Both the position numbers and the translations under genes were made by a program. Of a DNA stretch of 64,000 nt, positions 8,704 through 17,668 are shown in pieces (within the stretch, counting starts at the first letter, position 1; every line of letters starts with the position of its first letter). The notes below the pieces were generated by a model. That model did no database searches, was not told where the DNA came from, and was given only the letters and a program-made list of their open reading frames with translations. This DNA is from Pontibacter sp. G13 (GTDB lineage Bacteria; Bacteroidota; Bacteroidia; J057): positions 372,001-436,000 of the forward strand of contig NZ_CP134696.1 in NCBI RefSeq assembly GCF_031851795.1, in the 5' to 3' direction.

Positions 8704-9624
8704 CTACCCGTCTATTTCCCCTCCTGAAAACCCTGCCTTCGAAGCCCAGCCTTCTGGGAAGTGGGTAATCGGCTCCATCTTCAAATTCCGATAGAAAATC
8801 TCAGCACCTTCGGACTGGATCTGGATGAATCCTGAAGTCAAAGGAGTTTCGGTCTCCCCATCCGATTTGCGGATATTCTGAAGCGCCATGACCACCTCCC
8901 CATTGATCAAATGGATAGATTGATCTCCCAGCACATAGATCTCCCCACGATTCCATTCGCCCTTGGGATGCTCGACGTCTCGGGATTCATGACACACCGG
9001 GCCTACTCCCCCCAGATGGGATCTGGCAAAGGTCCGCGGGGAACCGTCGGGATCAAATCGGAAAGGCTCGCCTTCCACTCCGGAATTTTCCGCTGATGCG
9101 ATATCTGCATACGCCCCCGCCAACGACCAATATTCGCCACAGTCGCCAGCTTCCACTTGGCATTCCACGCTACTCATCCAAGATCGATATGTGCCAAAAG
9201 CGCCTTGAGGCCCTGAGCAATGATAGAGGATTCCGCTGTCCATGGGCAATTGTTCCCGGGGGGGCCAGACCGCATCGCCCCATTTGAATTCCCACGAAAA
9301 GTGATAATTGCTGTATGATGTACGACTCGTCAGACACCCGTAGACCTGTCCGGAGATCCTGATCAGAGGCTCTCCATCGACTTCCACGACCTCGAAAACC
9401 CCCAGTGGATCATGGCCGAGTCCCAAGGGTTCCTGAGCTGCTCGTATAGAATCGGAGTATCCGGGCACCTCTACACGAGGATGTGGAATCCCCAAGTAGA
9501 CGTCCCAATATCGACCAAAATCCCCGTCTGGGAATAGATCTACCACTTGGGTATGTGAGGTAGGTGAGCAGGCCGTCAAGAGACCGGCGCACATGGCGAT
9601 CATCCAATATGATATCTTGTTCAT
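8704..9624 (-). CDS. DUF1080 (3-keto-disaccharide hydrolase-like) lipoprotein
   Basis: A 306-residue lipoprotein (GLLTAC, Cys19) with the jelly-roll of the DUF1080/3-keto-disaccharide hydrolase family. Visible features are YSNYHFSWEFKWGDA, SGILYHCSGPQGAFGTYRSWM, VECQVEAGDCGEYW and a closing strand SGFIQIQSEGAEIFYRNLKMEP. Characterised relatives cleave 3-keto-glycosides or bind glycans; the substrate here is unknown. Its ATG overlaps the stop codon of the upstream sulfatase (ATGA at 9621-9624), so the two are translationally coupled. That coupling argues for action on the same oligosaccharide. Confidence 0.85.
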   Translation of the reverse strand: MNKISYWMIAMCAGLLTACSPTSHTQVVDLFPDGDFGRYWDVYLGIPHPRVEVPGYSDSIRAAQEPLGLGHDPLGVFEVVEVDGEPLIRISGQVYGCLTSRTSYSNYHFSWEFKWGDAVWPPREQLPMDSGILYHCSGPQGAFGTYRSWMSSVECQVEAGDCGEYWSLAGAYADIASAENSGVEGEPFRFDPDGSPRTFARSHLGGVGPVCHESRDVEHPKGEWNRGEIYVLGDQSIHLINGEVVMALQNIRKSDGETETPLTSGFIQIQSEGAEIFYRNLKMEPITHFPEGWASKAGFSGGEIDG

Positions 9625-11039
9625 TTTCCTCTGGCTTTAGCGACTTCCCATTTTCCCCCGATGGAAGGCGCGTATGTTTCGGGCAAATAATCTGCAAGTC
9701 TTTTCCTGATCTTGGCTCCTTTCCGCGTGCCGATCAGATTGTCCAATTCATGGGGATCTTTTCGGTAATCGTATGCTTCCTCCGAGCCATCCGGATAGAT
9801 GATGTACCGATATCTTTCGTCCCGGACGGAAGCATAGCCCACATTCAAGGTGGTGAGCGCTGGCGTTGTTCCTTCCGTTTCAGGCTGTTGGAGAATCGGC
9901 ACCAACGACTGCCCATCCAATGACTGATGAGGAGGTTCCAATTGGCACAACTCCACCAACGTCGGATATACATCCAGCAGCGTAATCGGTTGATCGCAGC
10001 TGGCCACCTTGCCCCCCGGCAATCGAATCATGAAGGGTACCAAATCCGCTTGATCCCATAAGGTGGCTTTCTGCCAATGCATCTTTTCCCCCACGTGATA
10101 GCCATTGTCCGAGCAGAATATCACGACGGTGTTGTCGGCATATCGACTGCTATCCAAAGCCTCCAAGACCCGACCGATATTCCAATCGGCAAACAGGGTC
10201 GTGGCGCAGTATCCTTGTAGAAATCGCTTCAATTTGGCTGAATCGGGCTGCCCGTCCGTCCGGAAAATCACAAACAGCGAGTCTACCAGTTCCTGCCCGA
10301 GACCGGGCACATCCTCTAGATCTCCGGGGACCATGCCTGGGGGAAATGGCATATCTACATCTTCGAATGGCTCGAAAAATCGCTTGGGGGCTGTATAGGG
10401 CGTATGCGGCCGCCAAAGTCCATAGAAAAGGAAAAAGGGAGCTTCATGGTCTTCCTGTAGAAATGAGATCGCCTGCTCGGCATTGACATTGTCCGGAAAA
10501 TCGGAGTCTGGACCTTCCCAAGCCTTGACAGACCGAAACTTGGCACCGCCTAGCCATTCATCTGGGGAGGCAGGAAATGGACCGAAACCGCCCATGAACA
10601 CCGGATTGTCCCACATCTCCTGATGACGGGTTCCCCCAAGCTTGGCGTGAAAAATCTTGCCATGTCCAGAAGTGATGTAACCGTTTCGCTTGAAACATTC
10701 GGGCAGGGATTCCGCACGTTGGAGCACTTCGGAAGTACGCCAAGGATCGGAACCATTCAGGTAGGCACCGGACACATGCGGAGCGATTCCGCTGAAGAAG
10801 GAAGCCCGGGAAGGCACGCAAACTGGCGCATTGCAGGCAGCGTGGGTGAAGTTGAGGGATTGACTGGCAAGCTTGTCCAGATAGGGCGTTTGGGCCAATG
10901 GATATTCCTTCCAGACGCCATAGCCATTCATGTCATCCGCCACAATGAAGAGGACATTCATCCGGTTGGGTGCCTGTGCATACAGCTCCATTCCCCCGAC
11001 GAATAAGCATGCCCAGAGTAGAAGTAGGTCGCGATTCAT
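9621..11039 (-). CDS. Sulfatase (S1, iduronate-2-sulfatase-like)
   Basis: A 472-residue sulfatase when started at the ATG at 11039, which begins a normal signal peptide (MNRDLLLLWACLFVGGMELYAQ). A longer in-frame extension upstream has no signal and is not favoured. The core is NVLFIVADDMNGYG (metal-ligand Asp pair), the formylglycine signature CVPSR at Cys74, GHGKIFH, and VIFCSDNGYHVGEKMHWQK. The GYHVGEK..W stretch is typical of the iduronate-2-sulfatase-like branch, so its specificity probably differs from the two arylsulfatase-like enzymes at 1814-4812. It is coupled to the DUF1080 gene by a 4-bp overlap and is divergent from the GH2 gene across 163 bp containing an inverted repeat (11109-11144). 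Confidence 0.93.
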   Translation of the reverse strand: MNRDLLLLWACLFVGGMELYAQAPNRMNVLFIVADDMNGYGVWKEYPLAQTPYLDKLASQSLNFTHAACNAPVCVPSRASFFSGIAPHVSGAYLNGSDPWRTSEVLQRAESLPECFKRNGYITSGHGKIFHAKLGGTRHQEMWDNPVFMGGFGPFPASPDEWLGGAKFRSVKAWEGPDSDFPDNVNAEQAISFLQEDHEAPFFLFYGLWRPHTPYTAPKRFFEPFEDVDMPFPPGMVPGDLEDVPGLGQELVDSLFVIFRTDGQPDSAKLKRFLQGYCATTLFADWNIGRVLEALDSSRYADNTVVIFCSDNGYHVGEKMHWQKATLWDQADLVPFMIRLPGGKVASCDQPITLLDVYPTLVELCQLEPPHQSLDGQSLVPILQQPETEGTTPALTTLNVGYASVRDERYRYIIYPDGSEEAYDYRKDPHELDNLIGTRKGAKIRKRLADYLPETYAPSIGGKWEVAKARGK

Positions 11040-11108
11040 AGATTCGTTGATTCTGAGGGGGAATATCCGCATCCAGAGAGGAAGATCGTTTTTGCATCGT
11101 GCATTTGA

Positions 11109-11144
11109 ATTGTCCGATCTGACATTTGGGCTGATCTGGACAAT
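11109..11144. promoter_or_regulatory. Inverted repeat in divergent sulfatase/GH2 promoter region
   Basis: ATTGTCC (11109-11115) pairs with GGACAAT (11138-11144). The adjoining GATC at 116-119 and 133-136 extends the dyad to 11 bp with one unpaired base. It lies between divergent starts at 11039 and 11203, the usual place for an operator controlling both genes. No regulator can be assigned. Confidence 0.4.
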
Positions 11145-11202
11145 GGAACGCATGTTCGGGCATCTCTGCCCTACCCGCTTCCCTTAATTTTCGATCAAAA
11201 AG

Positions 11203-13026
11203 ATGAGGATCTACGCATTTGGGCTTCTCGCAGCGATATTGTCAGTAAGCCTAGTCTCACATGCCCAAGAATGGGAATTGGCCGAGGCGCCCTTGTATAC
11301 GCCTTGGGCAGATAAGGTCAACCCGGAACAGGTACTCCCCGAATATCCCCGTCCCATGATGATGCGGGATGCATGGCTCAATCTCAATGGCCTGTGGGAA
11401 TTCAGCCCTGTGGAGCAAGGAACGCCCATCAGATTTGGCAAAAAGCTCGATCAACACATTTTGGTTCCCTATCCCTGGGAATCGGCCTTGTCCGGCCAGC
11501 GGGTACAGTTGGATTCCAGACGGGCCCGATACCGAAGGACGTTCGAGCTTCCGGCGGCTTGGGCGGAACAAGATCTGCTGCTTCACTTCGGAGCGGTGGA
11601 TTGGGAAGCGTCGGTCTATCTGAATGGGCAATTTGTCGGGCAGCATCGGGGAGGATTCGACGCGTTTTCATTGGATATCACGGCGTTTTTGAAAGAGAAA
11701 GGACCTCAGGAACTCATCGTCGAAGTCTATGACCCAGGCAACGATGAAGCCATCGCCTATGGCAAGCAAAGCAATGATCGATTCTCCAATCCTCAACGGT
11801 TTTCATACACGCCCGCATCGGGGATCTGGCAGACCGTTTGGCTGGAGCCCGTAGCCGATTGGCACATCACCGATCTCCATCTGGTCCCCCATCTGGACCA
11901 TACGTATTTGAGTGTGGAAATCGACATGTCCCATCTTTCCCGAGAAAAACTGATCAAAGTCGAAATTTCAGATTCCAGCCAAATCATAGCTACAAGTCAG
12001 GGATTGGCCCACCAAACCTTGGAGATCGATCTGCCCAATCCTCGCCACTGGTCCCCGGAAGATCCCTTCCTGTATCCGGTGAAAATTACCCTGACCGATT
12101 CTGCGGGGACCGTCTATGATGTTGTGGACTCCTATTTCGGCATGCGCAAAATCTCCATCGAACCTTCGCGTGCAGGGGCGCAGCAGTTGATGCTCAACAA
12201 CGAAGTCTACTTCCAGATGGGCCCACTGGATCAAGGCTATTGGCCGGACGGCATCTTCACTGCCCCCACGGATGAAGCGCTGAAATGGGACATCGTGAAA
12301 ATGAAGGAATTTGGGTTCAACATGGTCCGTAAGCACATCAAGATCGAGCCTCAGCGATGGTATTACTGGTGTGACAAAATAGGCCTACTCGTCTGGCAGG
12401 ACATGCCCTCTACCCACAAGTTTCGCAGTGAAGCCATGGAGATCCAGTTTGAGTCCGAACTGCAATCCATGATCAAAACCCACTGGAACCATCCCTCCAT
12501 CGTCAACTGGGTGGTGTTCAACGAGCATTGGGGATTGTATGATCCAGTCCGATTGACCGAATTTGTCATGGCTCTCGATCCGAGCAGATTGGTGACGGGC
12601 AACTCCGGCATCGACGCAGGAAAACCCGATGTGGACTTCGAGGTGGGGCATATCAAGGATGATCATTCATATCGCCCGCCTACCGTGACCTTTGCCAATG
12701 ACAAGCGTGCGGTGGTCTGTGGTGAATATGGCGCCATCGGATACCTGCCCCAAGATCACACCTGGGATGTAGATGGACCGTGGGTGCACTACAACTATGC
12801 GGGGCTGGAGGAAGCTACGGCTGAGTACGAGCGATTCGTGGACATGCTTATCGAATTCAAGCGGGAACACTTGTCCGCGGCCGTCTACACGCAATGGACC
12901 GATGTCGAAAACGAGATGAACGGCATCTATTCCTACGACCGCAAGGTGATCAAGCTCGATCAGGCCCGAGTCACCGCCGCCAATCAGTCCACCTATCAAG
13001 AAGCACCCCAAGACCCCGAAAGATAA
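11203..13026 (+). CDS. Glycoside hydrolase family 2 (beta-galactosidase/beta-glucuronidase-like)
   Basis: A 607-residue retaining exo-glycosidase of the GH2 type, exported by a Sec signal (MRIYAFGLLAAILSVSLVSHAQ). Domain order is a sugar-binding jelly-roll (about 50-215, with LNGLWEFSP and VPYPWES), an immunoglobulin-like domain (about 220-315), and a TIM barrel from about 330. The predicted acid/base is Glu441 in VFNEHWG and the nucleophile Glu508 in CGEYGA. It is shorter than LacZ and lacks the C-terminal beta-sandwich domain. It is divergent from the sulfatase/DUF1080 pair and ends in a good terminator at 13064. Likely role is removal of terminal beta-linked galactose or uronic acid; the exact sugar cannot be told. 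Confidence 0.9.
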   Translation: MRIYAFGLLAAILSVSLVSHAQEWELAEAPLYTPWADKVNPEQVLPEYPRPMMMRDAWLNLNGLWEFSPVEQGTPIRFGKKLDQHILVPYPWESALSGQRVQLDSRRARYRRTFELPAAWAEQDLLLHFGAVDWEASVYLNGQFVGQHRGGFDAFSLDITAFLKEKGPQELIVEVYDPGNDEAIAYGKQSNDRFSNPQRFSYTPASGIWQTVWLEPVADWHITDLHLVPHLDHTYLSVEIDMSHLSREKLIKVEISDSSQIIATSQGLAHQTLEIDLPNPRHWSPEDPFLYPVKITLTDSAGTVYDVVDSYFGMRKISIEPSRAGAQQLMLNNEVYFQMGPLDQGYWPDGIFTAPTDEALKWDIVKMKEFGFNMVRKHIKIEPQRWYYWCDKIGLLVWQDMPSTHKFRSEAMEIQFESELQSMIKTHWNHPSIVNWVVFNEHWGLYDPVRLTEFVMALDPSRLVTGNSGIDAGKPDVDFEVGHIKDDHSYRPPTVTFANDKRAVVCGEYGAIGYLPQDHTWDVDGPWVHYNYAGLEEATAEYERFVDMLIEFKREHLSAAVYTQWTDVENEMNGIYSYDRKVIKLDQARVTAANQSTYQEAPQDPER

Positions 13027-13063
13027 TCTAAGCCGAATCGTTCAATAGCATCATGTATGTGAC

Positions 13064-13100
13064 ACCGCCTCTTCTGATCAGGAGAGGCGGTTTTCTTTTT
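13064..13100 (+). terminator. Intrinsic terminator after GH2 gene
   Basis: ACCGCCTC (13064-13071) pairs with GAGGCGGT (13084-13091), followed by TTTCTTTTT. It lies 38 bp after the GH2 stop codon. Confidence 0.8.
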
Positions 13101-13148
13101 GGGCGAAGGAGGAGAGATGAGACATTGAATGTAGAGATACAGGTACCG

Positions 13149-13400
13149 CTTGAGGAGATTTTGGGCATGTCCCCGCGTGCTTGGACACAGGTTTCCTCCT
13201 TGCATGAAATTCGCGGGGTCGCCACCTTCCGGACTCCGCTACGCTCGGTCGGCGGGCATTGAGGACTGATTTTGAACCAAGCGTAAAACTCGAAAAGTGA
13301 AATCATTCCCTTGAAAAGAGGGGATACATTCCCTCCGACTACTCCTCCAGTCGGCTCACGCCCCACAAGCCAGCCGCACAGCACAAAATTGAGGAGGGAG
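13149..13400 (+). repeat. Dispersed composite intergenic repeat, copy B
   Basis: Block 1 (13159-13255) begins TTTTGGGCATGTCCCC and ends TTCCGGACTCCGCTACGCTCGGTCGG. Block 2 (13334-13380) reads CCGACTACTCCTCCAG, then CTCACGCC, CAC and GCCAGCCGCACA. The lead-in CTTGAGGA is shared with copy A. It lies downstream of a terminator, so it is not an extension of the GH2 transcript unless read-through occurs. Confidence 0.8.
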
Positions 13401-13857
13401 TCCCCTGGTAGGGGCGCAAAGTGCATGAAGGATTCAGCCAATATTGGAAATCCATGAAGTCTCCGATCGCTGGGATGCACCCAGCTTCTTCTTGGAGATG
13501 TTCATCCCACTGATCCATTTTTCCCTCATGGAAGAAGCAGTTATTCGCTTTTCGATAATTTCCTATTTCGATGCATTTATTTGAAATAGACTATCAATGA
13601 TAAAAATCTATATAGGTACTATTTTAATTATTTGAATCAAAACATTTAAACCAAACAACGTTAGTACCAACCAGAAAATAACCCTATTTCGTTCCATTAA
13701 AACACACCCATAAATCAAACAAAATCAACTACTTATTTTAAGTAAAAATCACAAAGACTATCAGAATTAGTTTAATACGGCAGATAATTGTTTTTAGTAT
13801 TTTGCATATTCTAAATATTTATAATAAATAAGAATTATTAAACCAATACTATTGACT

Positions 13858-15582
13858 ATGAAACAGCTTTTAGCAGGCTTATTCGTCGCATTGATGGCAA
13901 CAGCCACCTTCGCCCAAACAGATCCCAACTATGTGGATTTTGAATTTGGTCCATTGTATGGAGGTCATTCCCCCTCTAACAACACCCCTATCAACAACAC
14001 CTACTTTTGGAACAACTATGGAATTCGGTTCCAAGTGAATTCTGGTGGCAGCCTCGTAGATGCCTTGTATGCTGAAGCAGGGAGCCAAGGTTCAGGGCAA
14101 TTTGCCTTTTTGCTAGACAACACCGGAACAGGGGACAACGACTGCCCGGGTGTACCCACTACCGTAGCGGACGACAACCCCAAAAGATGGGATGCAGGTT
14201 ACAGTTCTGGATGTTTCTTCTTGCGTGATACCGATATCAACAACAACAACAACCAGCCAGAGCCCTTGATCATTACCTACGACCCCGATCAACACCCTAA
14301 CTGTATCGTTGCGAGTGGATTCATCTACGACATTGATGGTACACATGCCACTGATCCCGAGGAAGAAGCATGGAGAATTGACGCTTACACGAGCATGAGT
14401 AGCACCACGCCAGAGCAGACCATCTACGTAGTGGGTAACGACTGGAATGCTTGTACGGGATGTCCTACGATTCCAGCGGCCTCTATCTACAACACCAATC
14501 CACTTGGTGGCTACAAAGCCGGTGATGGATACGAGACTTACTGGGAGGTCAATACCCTCAACCCGATCGAGAGAATCGAAATCACCTACAACGGCGATCC
14601 AGACAGAAGTGTAGGGTTTGCGTTTGACAACTTCTACTACTGTAGCCGTGGCCAAGAGCCAGAGCCTCTCTGTGATTTCGATGCAACCCCTGCGCACAAT
14701 GTCGATGGTTGTGGTGTACAGTTCTATGCCAACGCCACCCCAAGCCCAACCACTACCATCCTCCACTACTTCTGGGAGTTTGGAGACGGCACTTCTTCCA
14801 ATGAGGCCAATCCTTTCCACCAGTACCCACCGAACGGCACCTTCTTGGCCAAGTTGACCATCACCGGATGGGACGGCAATGAATGCTGTGTCAAGGAATA
14901 TGAAATCGAAGTCAACACCCGTGAATGCAACGAATGTGGTGCTGAGATCGGATTCTTGTGGAACACGCTTCGCGAAGTCGAGTGTTGTGTCATCGAATTG
15001 GACGCGTTGATCCTTGCGCAGAACTCAGAAGTACTTGGATACATCTGGGAATTCTCTGATGGACTCATCTTGCAAGGTCCTTCCGTTACCCGCGCCCTTC
15101 CTGGAAACTCTATCGGCGTTTGCCTAACCGTAGTCATGCGCAACCCACATGGTGGCGATGAAGAGTGCTGTACGTTTGAAATCTGCGACGAGATCAACTG
15201 CGATCGCGGCTCCGGTCAAATCGGCCCAATCAGCGTAGGCGGAAGCGGTGAAAGCAGAGCATTCATGGAAGAACCTTCCAGCCAGCTGCCTACCTTCGAT
15301 CAAGACAATGCATCCGCTTTGGCCATCACCAAGATCTACCCCAACCCTGCCTCGACGCAGGTAAACCTGGAGATCTTCAGCCAAGATGCAGATCAGGCTA
15401 CCTTGCTGCTCGTCGACATCAATGGCAACGTCAGTATGGAAATTGACGAAGTAAACCTCGTCGAAGGTTCCAACAACCTTCCGGTCAATGTTTCTGAGTT
15501 GAAGGCAGGTATCTACTCTGTCATCCTTGAAGGAAACCGATTCGGAGCTGTTGCTTCCAAAGTGGAGATCCAGCGTCAGTAA
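13858..15582 (+). CDS. Secreted PKD-domain protein with T9SS sorting domain, Cys-rich
   Basis: 574 residues from the ATG at 13858 (the in-frame codon at 13852 is TTG). The order is a signal peptide (MKQLLAGLFVALMATATFAQ), an unassigned region rich in Asn and Asp (about 20-270), and a PKD domain (LHYFWEFGDGTSS.NP.H.Y). A second PKD-like repeat follows (LGYIWEFSDGLI), then a linker and a T9SS type A C-terminal domain starting ITKIYPNPASTQVNLEIF. Cysteines are unusually frequent for an extracellular Bacteroidota protein, with ECCV, ECCV and ECCT closing the repeats. It should be exported by the type IX system and surface-attached or released; function unknown. It follows an AT-rich leader and ends in a terminator at 15624. 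Confidence 0.85.
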   Translation: MKQLLAGLFVALMATATFAQTDPNYVDFEFGPLYGGHSPSNNTPINNTYFWNNYGIRFQVNSGGSLVDALYAEAGSQGSGQFAFLLDNTGTGDNDCPGVPTTVADDNPKRWDAGYSSGCFFLRDTDINNNNNQPEPLIITYDPDQHPNCIVASGFIYDIDGTHATDPEEEAWRIDAYTSMSSTTPEQTIYVVGNDWNACTGCPTIPAASIYNTNPLGGYKAGDGYETYWEVNTLNPIERIEITYNGDPDRSVGFAFDNFYYCSRGQEPEPLCDFDATPAHNVDGCGVQFYANATPSPTTTILHYFWEFGDGTSSNEANPFHQYPPNGTFLAKLTITGWDGNECCVKEYEIEVNTRECNECGAEIGFLWNTLREVECCVIELDALILAQNSEVLGYIWEFSDGLILQGPSVTRALPGNSIGVCLTVVMRNPHGGDEECCTFEICDEINCDRGSGQIGPISVGGSGESRAFMEEPSSQLPTFDQDNASALAITKIYPNPASTQVNLEIFSQDADQATLLLVDINGNVSMEIDEVNLVEGSNNLPVNVSELKAGIYSVILEGNRFGAVASKVEIQRQ

Positions 15583-15623
15583 TCGACCGATACCCAACAT
15601 AAATAAGGGGTGATCCCCTACCC

Positions 15624-15657
15624 GAAAGCGCCTCTGGAATTTCCAGCAGGCGCTTTC
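15624..15657 (+). terminator. Terminator hairpin of PKD-protein gene
   Basis: GAAAGCGCC and GGCGCTTTC form a perfect 9-bp outer stem with an inner CTGGA/TCCAG stem. The sequence is almost identical to the hairpin at 15839. Confidence 0.75.
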
Positions 15658-15838
15658 TTGGTGAAAGAGCAACAGTAGCTCGCTGTACCCAAACCCATTC
15701 TGATCTCCATCTACGCTTGCGGAATACTCTCTGCAAATCTGCGTGAACAGGAAGGTAAAATTCTGGAGCCGAAACAGAACAGATCACCCCCATCTCGAGT
15801 CCTTGCCAAAAGGCATCAAAACCAGAGAGCTACATGCA

Positions 15839-15872
15839 AAAAGCGCCTCTGGGGTTTCCAGCAGGCGCTTTC
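15839..15872 (-). terminator. Terminator hairpin of SusC/SusD operon
   Basis: The same stem as at 15624 (AAAGCGCC/GGCGCTTT), with GGGG instead of GAAT in the inner part. Read on the minus strand it ends GGCGCTTTTT, so it serves the minus-strand susD that ends at 15986. Confidence 0.75.
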
Positions 15873-15985
15873 ATACTAACTACAGTGCTTCTCTAGACAA
15901 TCAATGCTATCTAGCTTACCTAGGGTTTATTCGTTCAGCACAAAAGGGGCCGCCAAATAGACGGCCCACCTACAACATGCGAATC

Positions 15986-17641
15986 CTAATATCCGGTGTT
16001 TTGCCAGAGGTTAGGGTTGGCTGCACGCTCATCACCCGGAACTGGGAACAAGCTCTTGTAACGATCAAATTCAGGTCCTTGGGCTGTCTGCCAGGACTCA
16101 CGCGCAATGTGGTGTGTATCGAACCGAATCTGGTCTCTACGGCGGTGCGCCGCTTCAGCATACAGTTCCAGCCCACGCTCGTCATAGACATCCAGCAAAG
16201 TCACACCCGTCAATGGCTCATAATCATCGAATGCACGCTCACGGACCATATTCACCAACTCATCTGCCATCGGATCGGTAATGGCGTCATCAATCACGCC
16301 ATTGACAGAGGTTGCGCCTTTCTTTCTGAGGATGATCTCTGCTTTCATGAGCAACAAGTCAGCGTATCGGATGATTGGGAATCCATTGTCTGCCTGGCGG
16401 TCGATTCCAGTTGGATCTGGCCACCACTTGATGATGCGCACCCCTTCATACAATGCCTGATAATCAGCGGGTCCATCTTGTGGACGGAGGTAGAAATCGA
16501 TCGAGTGATCAATGATTCGTCCTTGAGTATCCTTCAAGGTATCTCCTGCTGGCGTATATTGAACCCCGTACAGGAAGTTCCCTTCTTGCGTTTCAGGATT
16601 GAAGAGGAAGCGTTTATCATTCTGGTAATTTGGGTGATCCAAATAGTATCGGAAGAAGGCTGGTTCTACCGCAGGACCATTCGCAGAATTCAAGCCCAAG
16701 TTCCCTGTCCAAGCTTCCACCCATTCAAGCGTCAAGCTCCAGATCGGATAGCCCACTGCTCCTCCGGTAATACCGGTTTTGTGATCGACGTAGAATAGGA
16801 ATTCCTGTTCCTGCGTTTCGTTATCCACATCGAACATCGCAGCATAGTTGCTCACCAATCCGAATTGGCCACCGTCGATGATCTCATCGATCAGTTCCAA
16901 AGCCTCATCGTAGTAAGTGGTTCCAGAACCGGGTTGCGCAAAATCGGAGCGCGTGTACACTTCACCGTTCAGGTAAACGAGCGCCAAGATCCCTTGAGCC
17001 GCTTCCTTGGAAATCCGCGGAAATCCCGGAAAATCTGCATCTCCTTTGCTTGGCAACAATGGGATGACTTCTTCGAATTCTGAGGTGATAAACTCAAATA
17101 CTTCCACGGCAGTGTTTCGCTCAGGCAAGGTACCGGGAGTTGGGGCAGCCGCCTCTACGATTGGCATGCCGCCATACGCATCCATGCCCAAGAGATAGTA
17201 AAAACCACGAAGTGCACGCAATTCTGCCAAGTAAGGAGCAGCGATATCTGGATCACCCCCTTTCAGAAATTCGATGGCACCATTGGTTTTGGCAATCCCG
17301 TCAAAGATCGGGCTCCACATGGTTCCTCCTAGCGGGAATCGCTTGTTGTCGCTTTCCAACAATTCGTGGGTATCGGTACGACGGTGACGGTCATTGTTCC
17401 ATCCAGACTGATGGGTATAAATCGTCAGGGCGTCCGAAGTATGGTCCATCACCAACCAATGCCATTGGGAGAGATTGGTCAACTGCTGGTAGGGAGTAGC
17501 CACCGCAGCCGCATAATCAGCTGGGGTATTCAGGAAGTTCCCAGCGACGACATCATCCTTGAGAATGGGGTCCAGATTGGTACAGCCTGTAGCCACTGCC
17601 AGCAATCCGGTCATCCATGCTGCTTTATATAGATTTTTCAT
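15986..17641 (-). CDS. susD: SusD/RagB family glycan-binding lipoprotein
   Basis: A 551-residue surface lipoprotein (AVATGC, Cys20). It has the SusD helical (TPR-like) scaffold, with ELRALRGFYYLLGMDAYGGMPIV, the conserved helix/loop after the second helix pair. The C-terminal half includes FPIIRYADLLLMKAEIILRK and ends LFPVPGDERAANPNLWQNTGY, typical of the family. It caps the SusC barrel encoded 27 bp upstream and binds the oligosaccharide. The pair is on the minus strand and ends at a terminator (15839). Within-family specificity cannot be read; the neighbouring sulfatases and glycosidases suggest a sulfated galactose-containing glycan. Confidence 0.94.
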   Translation of the reverse strand: MKNLYKAAWMTGLLAVATGCTNLDPILKDDVVAGNFLNTPADYAAAVATPYQQLTNLSQWHWLVMDHTSDALTIYTHQSGWNNDRHRRTDTHELLESDNKRFPLGGTMWSPIFDGIAKTNGAIEFLKGGDPDIAAPYLAELRALRGFYYLLGMDAYGGMPIVEAAAPTPGTLPERNTAVEVFEFITSEFEEVIPLLPSKGDADFPGFPRISKEAAQGILALVYLNGEVYTRSDFAQPGSGTTYYDEALELIDEIIDGGQFGLVSNYAAMFDVDNETQEQEFLFYVDHKTGITGGAVGYPIWSLTLEWVEAWTGNLGLNSANGPAVEPAFFRYYLDHPNYQNDKRFLFNPETQEGNFLYGVQYTPAGDTLKDTQGRIIDHSIDFYLRPQDGPADYQALYEGVRIIKWWPDPTGIDRQADNGFPIIRYADLLLMKAEIILRKKGATSVNGVIDDAITDPMADELVNMVRERAFDDYEPLTGVTLLDVYDERGLELYAEAAHRRRDQIRFDTHHIARESWQTAQGPEFDRYKSLFPVPGDERAANPNLWQNTGY

Positions 17642-17668
17642 GTTTCGAGATTGTTACGAGTTGGGAGA

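Larger units (their letters stand above)
13027..13857. other. Intergenic region: terminator, repeat copy B, AT-rich leader
   Basis: The region holds the GH2 terminator (13064-13100), copy B of the dispersed repeat (13149-13400), and then about 300 bp (13540-13857) markedly more AT-rich than the flanking genes. That stretch contains small inverted repeats such as CTATTTC/GAAATAG at about 13563-13590. It is presumably the promoter region of the PKD protein that starts at 13858; no exact TAnnTTTG box is present. Confidence 0.6.
15583..15985. other. Convergent intergenic region with two near-identical hairpins
   Basis: Lies between the convergent PKD-protein gene and susD. It holds two nearly identical hairpins (15624-15657 and 15839-15872). 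The roughly 180 bp between them shows no gene or motif I can name. Confidence 0.65.

Noticed and set aside
13801-13857. A promoter box around TAGTATTTTGC upstream of the PKD gene
   Set aside because: It does not fit TAnnTTTG exactly and has no matching -33 element; the surrounding AT-richness makes chance matches likely.
15743-16798. A 351-codon plus-strand frame opposite susD
   Set aside because: It overlaps the C-terminal half of a clear SusD gene and a terminator hairpin; the product is not protein-like.
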